Shown: positions 1 through 7,730 of the stretch, one piece after another
How positions within the stretch are numbered: position 1 is the first letter of the stretch
Layout: each line of letters starts with the position of its first letter
From: CAZLFA01 sp964558665
GTDB taxonomy: Bacteria > Desulfobacterota > Syntrophia > Syntrophales > PHBD01
Direction: 5' to 3'
Assembly: GCA_964558665.1 (NCBI GenBank)
Contig: CAZLFA010000020.1
Span: 1-55,041, forward strand
DNA: 55,041 bases
Position numbers and translations under genes: made by a program
The notes under the pieces: generated by a model
Told to the model about the DNA's origin: nothing
What the model saw: only the letters and a program-made list of their open reading frames with translations
Databases searched by the model: none

Positions 1-22
1 TTTCTACCTCTTATAGGCTTTT

Positions 23-430
23 ATGAATTTACACAAAAAATCTTACACTACCATTATTCCTCACTTTGGTTGGCAAATAAGACCCGGAATGAAGTTTGGA
101 AAGACTTTACGATTTACCTTTGGACAAAATGTTATCACAAAGAATTATGGGCAAATAAAATCTGATTTTGAATCTCTTTTATCGACCATTTCTCAAGAAT
201 GTGAACTCATCAAAGAAGATAATCTCGCGCGAGGTGATTTAGTAAGGTTGGTAAATATAGATTCTCGTCAGCAGCAATCTGAAACATCAACCTATTGGAC
301 TTTTGAGCATAACAACTTAATTAGTGTCCATCCGGAAACTCCGGATGTTGAGACTTTCGGTTTCCGGATTGAAAAGAGGTTATTTTTCGTTCCGGCAAGG
401 AGTATAAAATCCCCCTTGCCCCCTTTATAA
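23..430 (+). CDS. hypothetical protein, C-terminus possibly altered by a repeat
   Basis: A 135-residue soluble protein that I do not recognise. An in-frame TAG at 14-16 fixes ATG 23 as the first usable start, so it is not cut by the window edge. There is no signal peptide or membrane segment. The last residues (IKSPLPPL) are encoded by a CCCCCTTGCCCCCTTTATAAAGGG-type palindromic repeat, so the native 3' end may have been replaced by repeat sequence. The codon use is AT-rich. The neighbouring short frame at 443-673 could be the displaced tail of the same ancestral gene, but I have no homology evidence. No function is assigned. Confidence 0.5.
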   Translation: MNLHKKSYTTIIPHFGWQIRPGMKFGKTLRFTFGQNVITKNYGQIKSDFESLLSTISQECELIKEDNLARGDLVRLVNIDSRQQQSETSTYWTFEHNNLISVHPETPDVETFGFRIEKRLFFVPARSIKSPLPPL

Positions 431-434
431 AGGG
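407..434. repeat. short palindromic repeat
   Basis: Contains the perfect palindrome CCCTTTATAAAGGG (421-434) preceded by a C-rich CCCCCTTGCC stretch. It overlaps the end of the first gene and supplies its last codons and stop. Confidence 0.45.
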
Positions 435-442
435 CGTTTTGC

Positions 443-673
443 ATGATTGCGCGGAGGCGTACTTTACTTACGCCGCACAAGCAATACCGCAGATCGACAC
501 AGCCGGAGCGAAAAAAAGCCCTTTCCGGACGGAAACTAATTAGCCCTGTAAAGTCTGGCGATCCAGTAGAATATTGGGGAAATTTTTCAGTGAATGACAA
601 TGATTTAATAACGAACGTTGAAAAGTTTCCATGGATGCCTGTTGATATAAGTAATGTTGAAGTTCCGTTTTAA
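443..673 (+). CDS. doubtful short frame, possible gene fragment
   Basis: An open frame of 76 codons. The first half is Arg/Lys-rich and looks non-native. The second half (ending VDISNVEVPF) has a plausible protein composition. It may be the tail of a gene broken by the repeat at 407-434. There is no good ribosome binding site and I recognise no family. It ends 16 bases before the assembly gap. Confidence 0.2.
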   Translation: MIARRRTLLTPHKQYRRSTQPERKKALSGRKLISPVKSGDPVEYWGNFSVNDNDLITNVEKFPWMPVDISNVEVPF

Positions 674-689
674 TATCCTGACTTTCATA

Positions 690-789
690 NNNNNNNNNNN
701 NNNNNNNNNNNNNNNNNNNNNNNNNNNNNNNNNNNNNNNNNNNNNNNNNNNNNNNNNNNNNNNNNNNNNNNNNNNNNNNNNNNNNNNNN
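690..789. other. assembly gap of exactly 100 N
   Basis: One hundred N characters, the usual placeholder for a scaffold gap of unknown size. The sequence across it is not established, so linkage between 1-689 and 790 onward rests on scaffolding. Confidence 0.99.
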
Positions 790-1279
<490 letters not shown>

Positions 1280-2581
1280 GTGATTCGCCATCTTGCTATC
1301 GTACTGGCTGCTGTTGTGCTCTTCGCCGTTAGTTTCCTTATCACCGGTTCCTGCCATGCTGAGGCGCAGGAAGACATTGCGGTTGACGATTGGGTCGATA
1401 TTTATCAAAGCCGTGAACTGTCTTTAGAGGTTGCGAATGCGGCCATTGCCGCTGCGGAGCGGGCCGGCGGCACCGGCGCCGTTGTCCGGGGCGGCGTGCT
1501 GAAGCTCAGTGAGGTGAGGCGGGCAAACGGGCCGGTGCAGCAGGCGCCTCCCGGTTTTGCATATCCAGTGTCTTCGTCGGGCATATCGCCGGAATTAGCC
1601 GAAGAGAAGTGGGATGAGGACGCAGTCGAGGCGCTGGAAGCCGGCCGGGTACTGCTCACCGCCACGTCGGCGGCGCTTCGCGGTGCATCCGAAGGCGACG
1701 TGCTGCAACTGGAAGGGTGGAACGGTACGCAGTTCGAGCTTGTTGTCGGTGCGGTGGTGCCTGACGATCACAACATGGGCGAGATTATCATAAGTGACAG
1801 CACAGCCGACCGCCTGGGGCTCAGACGGCCGTCACGCGTCATCCTCTGGGGCTTCGACTCGCGTGACGAAATGCAGGCACAGCTTGCGGCCGGCGGCCTG
1901 GAACGCCCCGGCGTGCGCATTCGACGCAGTTGGGACCTACCTGATCCTGACGAAACATTATCCACCGCCGAGTTTAAAGCTGAGCTTGGCGAATTCTGGT
2001 ATAAGTCCGAAATCGGCCGGACTCGCTGTTCGTCGCTGCGAACCCGCAAACGCGGCCGCAGGGTGCGTGTCTGTTCCAGGCAGCGACGCGTTATCATCGA
2101 CAGTGAATGGATGCGCTCGGAGCTGTCGGACCGCCGGTTGCTGAATGACGAAATCCGGCTCAGCGCCCGCTGCCATAATGTGGTTTTTGAAGCACTGCGC
2201 AACGCCATGAAGGAGGTTGAGGCGAACGGCCTGGAAGGAACCATCAATGTGCGCACCTCAAACCGCTACGGCGGCTGCTGGGCGGCCCGAGAGGTCCGCG
2301 ATCTCGGCAGCACCACCGGCGGCTTTCTGTCGCGCCACAGTTGGGGCGGCGCTATCGACATTAATGTTACGACAAACAGGATCGGACGCGAGCCTACGCT
2401 TGACTGCCGGGTTGTACGAATCTTCCGCAAGTGGGGTTTTGCGTGGGGCGGCAACTTCACCACGCCTGACGGCATGCACTTTGAGTGGGTGGGAGAGCGG
2501 CGTGATTTGTGGCCGTATCCGTCACGCCGCTGTGCGAACATGGTGCCCGTTCCGGAAGGCTCCTGGCCCCGCAAACCATAG
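1280..2581 (+). CDS. secreted M15-type (VanY/extensin-like) peptidase
   Basis: Predicted zinc peptidase acting on peptidoglycan cross-bridges in the envelope. From GTG 1280 it is 433 residues, with AAAGGG ten bases upstream as the ribosome binding site. An ATG at 1232 is possible but adds 16 unconvincing residues. A hydrophobic signal segment (about residues 4-22) ends near SCHA. The C-terminal domain has the M15 zinc-ligand pattern: H353 in SRHSWGGAID, D360, and H400 in GMHFEW, i.e. H-x6-D then H, as in the Peptidase_M15_4/extensin-like group. The middle region (about 60-260) is unassigned and Arg-rich. It stands alone, and its link to the neighbouring T6SS island on the opposite strand is unknown. 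Confidence 0.75.
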   Translation: MIRHLAIVLAAVVLFAVSFLITGSCHAEAQEDIAVDDWVDIYQSRELSLEVANAAIAAAERAGGTGAVVRGGVLKLSEVRRANGPVQQAPPGFAYPVSSSGISPELAEEKWDEDAVEALEAGRVLLTATSAALRGASEGDVLQLEGWNGTQFELVVGAVVPDDHNMGEIIISDSTADRLGLRRPSRVILWGFDSRDEMQAQLAAGGLERPGVRIRRSWDLPDPDETLSTAEFKAELGEFWYKSEIGRTRCSSLRTRKRGRRVRVCSRQRRVIIDSEWMRSELSDRRLLNDEIRLSARCHNVVFEALRNAMKEVEANGLEGTINVRTSNRYGGCWAAREVRDLGSTTGGFLSRHSWGGAIDINVTTNRIGREPTLDCRVVRIFRKWGFAWGGNFTTPDGMHFEWVGERRDLWPYPSRRCANMVPVPEGSWPRKP

Positions 2582-2706
2582 CCTTCTTCCATGCAGGCGT
2601 GATGCGGATGCACCCTGCAAATAAACAGAACCATTGTCCGTCCCGCTTATTTCCCCGGCTGAAGCATGTTTCGCTCAGCCGCTCAAGAATTATCTATCAC
2701 ACTATA

Positions 2707-3639
2707 TCACTTCCAGTCTGAAAAGCTTCCGGGGTATTCCTTTCTGAATTTAGTAATGACATTGTCAAGGAGGGGCGTTGCCGGCTGTTTCAGCGGAATG
2801 AGGGCCGGCATCTTCGCCAGTGGCTGATTCATCAATGGATGCTCGAATGACCCTGGATTTGGCAGACCCTGCCATTCACGCAGGCGAAGGAATGTGAGAA
2901 TCTCGTGAGGAAATATCATCCGGTCTTCGGTATCGAACTCGTCAATCTCATCGTGAGCAGTAGCCCTTGTCTCCTGGATATGAAAATCCGCCATTTCCGA
3001 GACGAACGTTTGCACCTTGCTCAAGTCCTTTGTTCGCCAGTCGGCCAGTACCGCCGCGTAAGGACTCATGTCTTCAGGATAGGAATACAAGGAAGTATCA
3101 AGTTTCAGCTTCTTCACCTGGCAATAAAGATGCATCAGGAACCAGAGGTGGCGAAAGAGTTTGCCTTTTTCATGCTCTTCAGTGTGGCGTAAATCAAGGA
3201 GCGATGTATCCAGCCCCTTATACAAGGCGCGACCGACAATGTCTCCTTCCACCGACCAGCCCGCCAGGACATTCAATGAAAAGAAGAACACACTATCTAC
3301 CATTAAAATAGAGCCACCCTGTCCGGCATTGGCGAACGCCTCTTCAAACATCACTGTTGCCCGGGCATACCGCGCCGCCAGGGCAAAATCCTCCAGGCCA
3401 TCTTTCCCCTCATTCAAGACTGCATGCATGAAGTGGGTAAAGTGCCACATATGGAGGCTGTCTGATCGGGAAGCAAGATAAGCAATCTCATCTTCCCCTT
3501 TAAGATAATTATTTAATGACATCGGTGGTTCATCTCTGAATAACTCCATGTTTGTTTCGTCAATGACCCACTCCTTTGTCCATTTGCTCACCTTCTTATG
3601 CAGTTTTGTCACCTCTTTTTTCATATCCATACTGATCAT
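2707..3639 (-). CDS. helical protein coupled to a toxin-like remnant, candidate immunity protein
   Basis: About 310 residues, mostly alpha-helical by composition, with no signal peptide or membrane segment. I do not recognise the family. Its ATG at 3639 overlaps the TGA of the upstream remnant as ATGA. GGGAG lies better spaced for the ATG at 3630, so the start is one of the two. That arrangement is typical of toxin-immunity pairs, and it is the last gene of a T6SS effector island. Immunity is therefore my inference from position; nothing in the sequence itself shows activity. It is AT-richer than the vgrG part of the island, as cargo genes often are. An adaptor or unrelated cytosolic protein is the alternative. 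Confidence 0.55.
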   Translation of the reverse strand: MISMDMKKEVTKLHKKVSKWTKEWVIDETNMELFRDEPPMSLNNYLKGEDEIAYLASRSDSLHMWHFTHFMHAVLNEGKDGLEDFALAARYARATVMFEEAFANAGQGGSILMVDSVFFFSLNVLAGWSVEGDIVGRALYKGLDTSLLDLRHTEEHEKGKLFRHLWFLMHLYCQVKKLKLDTSLYSYPEDMSPYAAVLADWRTKDLSKVQTFVSEMADFHIQETRATAHDEIDEFDTEDRMIFPHEILTFLRLREWQGLPNPGSFEHPLMNQPLAKMPALIPLKQPATPLLDNVITKFRKEYPGSFSDWK

Positions 3640-3812
3640 CTCCCTGTAATGTTGCCACCCTTGCCCGGCCACGGCTTTGATCTTGATGGTCTCCTTGGAT
3701 GTTTAGCACAACCTTTTTCTATGTCATCGATGAAAACTTCACGCTTTTCGTAGGAGACTTTACCGTTGGCATCTTCAATCCAATCTTTAACTTTATAAAA
3801 ATTTGAAACTTG
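3636..3812 (-). pseudogene. C-terminal remnant of a gene cut by the IS200-like element
   Basis: On the minus strand an open frame runs out of the insertion element and encodes about 50 native-looking residues including KDWIEDANGKVSYEKREVFI and KHPRRPSRSKPW, ending NITGR at TGA 3636-3638. There is no start codon, so only the 3' end survives. The basic, Pro-rich tail and the ATGA overlap with the next gene suggest a polymorphic toxin C-terminus followed by its immunity gene. The 5' part is not on the other side of the element, where the intact DUF7832-like gene ends, so insertion was accompanied by a deletion or rearrangement. The toxin identity is inference. Confidence 0.55.
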
Positions 3813-4352
3813 AATACCCCGTCCTGTGGACGGGGATGAAAAGTTTTCCTGCCGAAGGCAGGGATAAGTGTGCTATGTTAAGCACATGGCATTGAAAAGA
3901 ACACCACATGCAGTATACGACACAAAATATCATTTGGTATGGGCACCGAAGTATCGGAAGTGGGTTCTTCGTGGAGATATAAGAGAACGAGTAAGGGGAG
4001 TATTTCATGAGATAGCGGAGAATCATGATTTTGAGATTGATACAATGGAGATAGCTGAAGATCATGTGCACATTTTCTTGTCTTTTCCTCCACGATATAG
4101 CATTTCGAAGGTTGTAGGGATTTTGAAGAGTATTAGTGCAAGTGTCATTTTCAGGGAATATCCTGGGATCAAGAAGCAACTTTGGGGTGGTGAGTTTTGG
4201 GAGGACGGGTATTTCGTCCGCACAGTAGGAGATGAAGTTACAGCAGAGGTAATCAGGAAGTATATTCAGTATCACCGCGATCAAAAGGCTGCTCCGATTC
4301 AATTAGAATTGTTTTAAAGGTCATAGATGCCCCGCCATGTGGGCGGGGTAAT
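3813..4352 (+). mobile_element. IS200/IS605-family insertion sequence (tnpA only)
   Basis: A roughly 540-base element carrying a single Y1 transposase gene and no tnpB. Subterminal hairpins mark both ends: CCCCGTCC-TGT-GGACGGGG at 3817-3835 and CCCCGCC-ATGTG-GGCGGGG at 4330-4348. A third hairpin CCTGCC-GAA-GGCAGG lies at 3848-3862, before the gene, where IS200 elements carry regulatory structure. There are no terminal inverted repeats or target duplication, as expected for this family. The exact ends are uncertain by a few bases. It separates the DUF7832-like gene from the toxin-like remnant. Confidence 0.85.
3886..4317 (+). CDS. tnpA: IS200-like REP-type Y1 transposase TnpA
   Basis: Single-strand transposase of the HUH superfamily. 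It nicks the hairpin-marked ends and moves the element as a single-stranded circle. The 143-residue length from ATG 3886 is normal for IS200 TnpA. The HUH motif is HVHIF within EDHVHIFLSFPP, and the probable nucleophile Tyr is in IRKYIQYH near the C-terminus. N-terminal YHLVWAPKYRKWVL matches the family pattern. The frame is complete, so the element may be active. A small hairpin GTGCT-ATGTTA-AGCAC just before the ATG may limit translation. Confidence 0.9.
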   Translation: MALKRTPHAVYDTKYHLVWAPKYRKWVLRGDIRERVRGVFHEIAENHDFEIDTMEIAEDHVHIFLSFPPRYSISKVVGILKSISASVIFREYPGIKKQLWGGEFWEDGYFVRTVGDEVTAEVIRKYIQYHRDQKAAPIQLELF

Positions 4353-4892
4353 TCACTTCTTGTCCTTATCTTTGTCTGTCTTTTCTTTTTCCTGCTCCTT
4401 AAGCCATTCCGTATAACGGCTATCTATCATTGCCTTGACTTTCTCGTAATTTTCCCAGGTGTCTGCCATATATAAACCTGAGATTTCATTTCCTGATACT
4501 TCATGAAAATCTGCATGATAGTAATGATTCCACCCGGGGCGGTAATATTTTTTGGTAAAGGCATTACCTTGAGTATTCAGATGTTCTTTCATGAACTCAT
4601 CTTCACAACATAACCGAAATAATTTTCCAGGTAATAAATCACGTTTTTTAAAACTTTCAATGGCTTCTTTGTTGTTTTCTTTTAAGGCATCTGAAGCTAA
4701 CTCTCTTTCGATTGCCCAACCAAGATACATGCCTAAATGAATATAAACAGCACTTGGTGGGAGATCAATTGGATAATCTTCATCATAGTGCCAAGATGCG
4801 GCATCATAAGGAAGGTTCTCAGAAAGTTTCTCCGCTTCTTTCATAAAGTCATCAACGATTTCTGTAGGGGTTTTGGGTCTAGCTTTTACCAT
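4353..4892 (-). CDS. DUF7832-like protein, putative immunity or accessory protein
   Basis: 179 residues with a strong ribosome binding site (GAGGAGG). The core pattern DAASWHYDEDYP...PPSAVYIHLGMYLGWAIER and GWNHYYHADFHEVSG matches, from memory, a family of small cytosolic proteins (DUF7832) often found beside polymorphic toxins. It has a Lys/Asp-rich C-terminal tail (KEKTDKDKDKK). It lies 24 bases after the coupled immunity gene in the same transcription unit. Its stop codon is only a few bases from the right end of the IS element, so the tail could have been shortened. Possible roles are a second immunity protein or the partner of a lost toxin. Confidence 0.55.
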   Translation of the reverse strand: MVKARPKTPTEIVDDFMKEAEKLSENLPYDAASWHYDEDYPIDLPPSAVYIHLGMYLGWAIERELASDALKENNKEAIESFKKRDLLPGKLFRLCCEDEFMKEHLNTQGNAFTKKYYRPGWNHYYHADFHEVSGNEISGLYMADTWENYEKVKAMIDSRYTEWLKEQEKEKTDKDKDKK

Positions 4893-4916
4893 TTATTAAC
4901 CTCCTCATAGGTATAA

Positions 4917-5399
4917 TCATTTACTATTCTTTAGCTTTTCTAAAACATATTCCGCCCAGTCATTATCGTCCATGAAATCTTCATCGGATATTATATCTTT
5001 AAAAATATTCTGTGTCTCTTCAGGCATTGACCTGGCTATTTTTACAATTATATCCCATTCATCTTTGTTAAGTTCGCGGCCGGTATAGCTAGCCATTACA
5101 GAATACCACTCTGTCCGCTGGGTTTCTTTGTATAATCTGGGAAGATCTTGAAAATATGCCTGATAATATGTTTCCACATCAAATATGCCTAATTCATTGA
5201 CAACACACTCCTTGACACCATGATCCGGTTTCTTTGTAAATGTTTGAAAGAGTGTAACAGCTATGTTCAAATCTTTTGGAGCATTATCGATCTTATCAAC
5301 GAGATCACAAAACTCGATAGATTCTCTCTCCGTTTTTTGATCTCTTATTTCCAGGATACGCTTGCGCCAATTTTCAAAGGTAAAATTTTCTTCGCTCAT
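4917..5399 (-). CDS. cognate immunity protein candidate for the DUF4150-nuclease toxin
   Basis: 160 residues from the ATG at 5399 (MSEENFTFEN). AAGGAG lies eight bases before it. The more upstream ATG at 5417 falls inside the toxin gene. Toxin stop and this start overlap as TAATG, a hallmark of coupled toxin-immunity pairs. The sequence is acidic and helical with no secretion signal, fitting a cytosolic nuclease inhibitor. The stretch TEWYSVMASYTGRELNKDEW weakly resembles Imm30-type immunity proteins; I am not certain of the family. The role is inferred from position and charge: the acidic protein pairs with a Lys-rich toxin. Confidence 0.6.
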   Translation of the reverse strand: MSEENFTFENWRKRILEIRDQKTERESIEFCDLVDKIDNAPKDLNIAVTLFQTFTKKPDHGVKECVVNELGIFDVETYYQAYFQDLPRLYKETQRTEWYSVMASYTGRELNKDEWDIIVKIARSMPEETQNIFKDIISDEDFMDDNDWAEYVLEKLKNSK

Positions 5400-6643
5400 T
5401 AGATATACTCCTTGCATTTAGAATAAGCTATCATCTGGGCTATTGCCGAATCATATTTGTTGCCAAATTTTTTCTTTATATCTGCAATATCCATAAGCAT
5501 AGCATTGAACCTACCCGCTTTGCCTCTAGACATAAGTGCTTTTTGGATTTTTCGGTATTCATCTGCACCCTTTTTATTATCATAACTTGCTGTTTGCTTA
5601 TGATCCGCCCTATCCATCTGAATCGCAGGTCCATTGTTTTGTTTAATGGGACTGGCAGAATCAGCAGGCATGTGATGTGCCTCCTGTCCTCTTGCTTTAC
5701 CACCGGGTGCTATCTTACCATACTTTCCACCCTTGTATTTCTCTCCCGGTACACCACCTTCAAGCGCCTTACAGGGATCAACTTTTTTCTCTTTTTTCTT
5801 CCCCTTAATCGTCGTTCCATTCTTGCCCTTCTTCTTGGCTGCTTCCTGCTGTGCCTTTCTGGCTGCCTCTTTCTTCTTTATGATTTCTTCAGCAAGTCTC
5901 TTTTCCTCCCTTGCAGCAAACGTTGCCAGACGTTTCTCGGTTTTCGCCATTCCTTTAACGGCGGAGTAGGCTTTCTTGCCCTTTGTGACCAGCTTGCCGG
6001 GGCTGAAGTCGGTTAAGTTATCGGGAACGAATACCTCATTTGCCGCCGTGGCCGCCGCCCCGATACCCATTACGACCGGGTTGTAACCGGAGGCCTCGAC
6101 TACTTTGTCGATGCCGTCCTGGATACCTTTTTTCAGTTCCTGCAAGGGTTTGATATTCAGTTTATCATAAAGGCCGCCTACCTTCTCCAAAAAACTTTTC
6201 TCTGCAGGCGTTTCCGGTTTTATCGGCGGATTGGAGTCGCCGCCTTTGCTGCCCCCGCCACCCTGATAGATAAACTTACCAAATGTGTTGCCATTGTTCA
6301 TCTTGCACTTGTCACCGTGACGCACAACAGGTCTTTTGTTGACATAGAAGTTGGTGCTGCCTTCTATCGGCTCAACAAGGGACCGGTTCGTCCCGGACTT
6401 CACTCCGCCTGCCATTCCCGGTTCATCTCCCGTAACTCTGGTTACTTTGCTCTTGTTGAGGATAAATACCGGATCGCCGCAGAAGTTGACGTTGGGGCTG
6501 GTCGAGGCGCTGTCATTCAAATTGGCTGTGATAGGATAAGGGATGGGAACAACCGTATTGCCTACCGGCGTCTTGCAAACGTCAGAGGTCGTGCAGACGG
6601 CGATGAACTTTCCGCTCTTGCGCGCACCTTCCTTATTTGCCAT
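5399..6643 (-). CDS. T6SS DUF4150 (PAAR-like) effector with C-terminal HNH/endonuclease VII-type toxin
   Basis: 414 residues. The N-terminal part (about 1-128) is a DUF4150/PAAR-like spike-tip domain with the characteristic VCKTPVGNTVVPIPYPITAN and NKRPVVRHGDKCKMNNG motifs, which caps VgrG. A linker follows with a hydrophobic patch (190-205) and a Lys/Ala/Glu-rich coiled segment (235-290). The C-terminal toxin domain (about 300-414) carries EAHH at 321-324, MPADSASP, and DHKQTAS at 347-353, typical of HNH/endonuclease VII-fold polymorphic toxins of the xHH type. Likely function: T6SS-delivered DNase. It has a strong AAGGAGG site, overlaps the DUF2169 gene by 11 bases, and its stop overlaps the immunity start. 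Confidence 0.8.
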   Translation of the reverse strand: MANKEGARKSGKFIAVCTTSDVCKTPVGNTVVPIPYPITANLNDSASTSPNVNFCGDPVFILNKSKVTRVTGDEPGMAGGVKSGTNRSLVEPIEGSTNFYVNKRPVVRHGDKCKMNNGNTFGKFIYQGGGGSKGGDSNPPIKPETPAEKSFLEKVGGLYDKLNIKPLQELKKGIQDGIDKVVEASGYNPVVMGIGAAATAANEVFVPDNLTDFSPGKLVTKGKKAYSAVKGMAKTEKRLATFAAREEKRLAEEIIKKKEAARKAQQEAAKKKGKNGTTIKGKKKEKKVDPCKALEGGVPGEKYKGGKYGKIAPGGKARGQEAHHMPADSASPIKQNNGPAIQMDRADHKQTASYDNKKGADEYRKIQKALMSRGKAGRFNAMLMDIADIKKKFGNKYDSAIAQMIAYSKCKEYI

Positions 6644-7730
6644 TGCCGGCCTCCTTCAGCATCTTCTCTTTGTCCTGCCGCAGGATCATTCGTGACTCCA
6701 GGACACGAACCTCCGGTTCGGTGCGTATGCTGAAACGCCACACCAAACTGACCTGCTCCTTTTCCGGCTCTATGAATACAGTGTCCAGATTTGCCCTGGC
6801 CTCTTTAATCTCGCCTTCCTCATATCTTATCAGGACAAACACGATATGACCGGGCAGGATGATCTTTTGTCTGCCTTTCGGTGTGAGGTTGGTCAGGTGA
6901 ATTTACTCGTCGCCTTTCAGAAAAGGAGTCTGCAGATCGGGATGGGCACAGTTCCAGTAGGCGAAGTCAAAATCCTCCGGAAGGTTCGGCCAGCGTCCCG
7001 CCTGCCAGTTCTCGTCATAAGTACCAGCCAGTTTCCGGCGCGGCTGCCAGGTGCGGCAGATGGGGCCGTAGCCCTCGGGTGTCAGTTCCTGTCCGAATTT
7101 TGCATTCAGATCTTCCTGGGAAATTATTCTCGGCGCAGGAACCCGGTCGCGGCGTTTTGCTTCAGGATGCGCCCATTTTGGCCAGTAGCCGATGCCGAGG
7201 GGATTTTTATCGTAGAATGCGGTCCGGTCTCTTTCCGTTTCCGGGTCATAGACGGTAATCATGCCGCCGAATGCGTGTTCATAGCGAATAGGCATGCTGG
7301 TGATCGGTTTTGGTGTGTCGGTATTCCATAAGCCAAACAGAAAATGATTCCAGTAGCAGGGGCCGCTGATGATCATTTTCTTCTCGCAGACTGTCTTGCC
7401 GGGCTGAGACGGACTAACCACCTTTACCCCGACACGGAACAGTTTTGACGGTTTACCGCCCGGGGCATATGCAGTGGCATCCAGAATGATGTCCGTCCTG
7501 GGTTTGAACGGTGCGAAATCGCTTTCCTGACGGACGCTGGACTGACTGGTCTCGCCGTAATACTCATCCGTGGCCACCAGCGGCGTCTGTTCCTCGGACA
7601 GGCACAGAAGACCGTCATCGGTTGCCATATGAAACGTCCCGCGCATCACGACGACGTGGTACTCACGGTCTTGCTTATCAAAAGTATCAAACGTTGCTGT
7701 TTCAAAAGGTGTATGGTCTCTGTATTCCAT
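6633..7730 (-). pseudogene. DUF2169 T6SS accessory protein, split by an in-frame stop
   Basis: DUF2169 proteins sit between VgrG and PAAR genes and are thought to help load effectors. The start overlaps the vgrG stop (TAATG). Residues 1-275 end at TAA 6903-6905 after FLKGDE. The same frame then continues uninterrupted for 89 codons (IHLTNLTPKGRQKIILPG, then FVLIRYEEGEIKEA) to 6633, giving the usual full length and the family's conserved C-terminal region. A single nonsense change (or a sequencing error) therefore divides the gene. The 3' part could only be made from an internal start and would lack the main domain. The remainder shows no other damage, so the lesion is recent. Confidence 0.8.

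Noticed and set aside
6903..6905. Translational recoding of the TAA in the DUF2169 gene
   Set aside because: TAA is not known to be recoded as selenocysteine or pyrrolysine, and no recoding structure is visible. Nonsense mutation or sequencing error is simpler.
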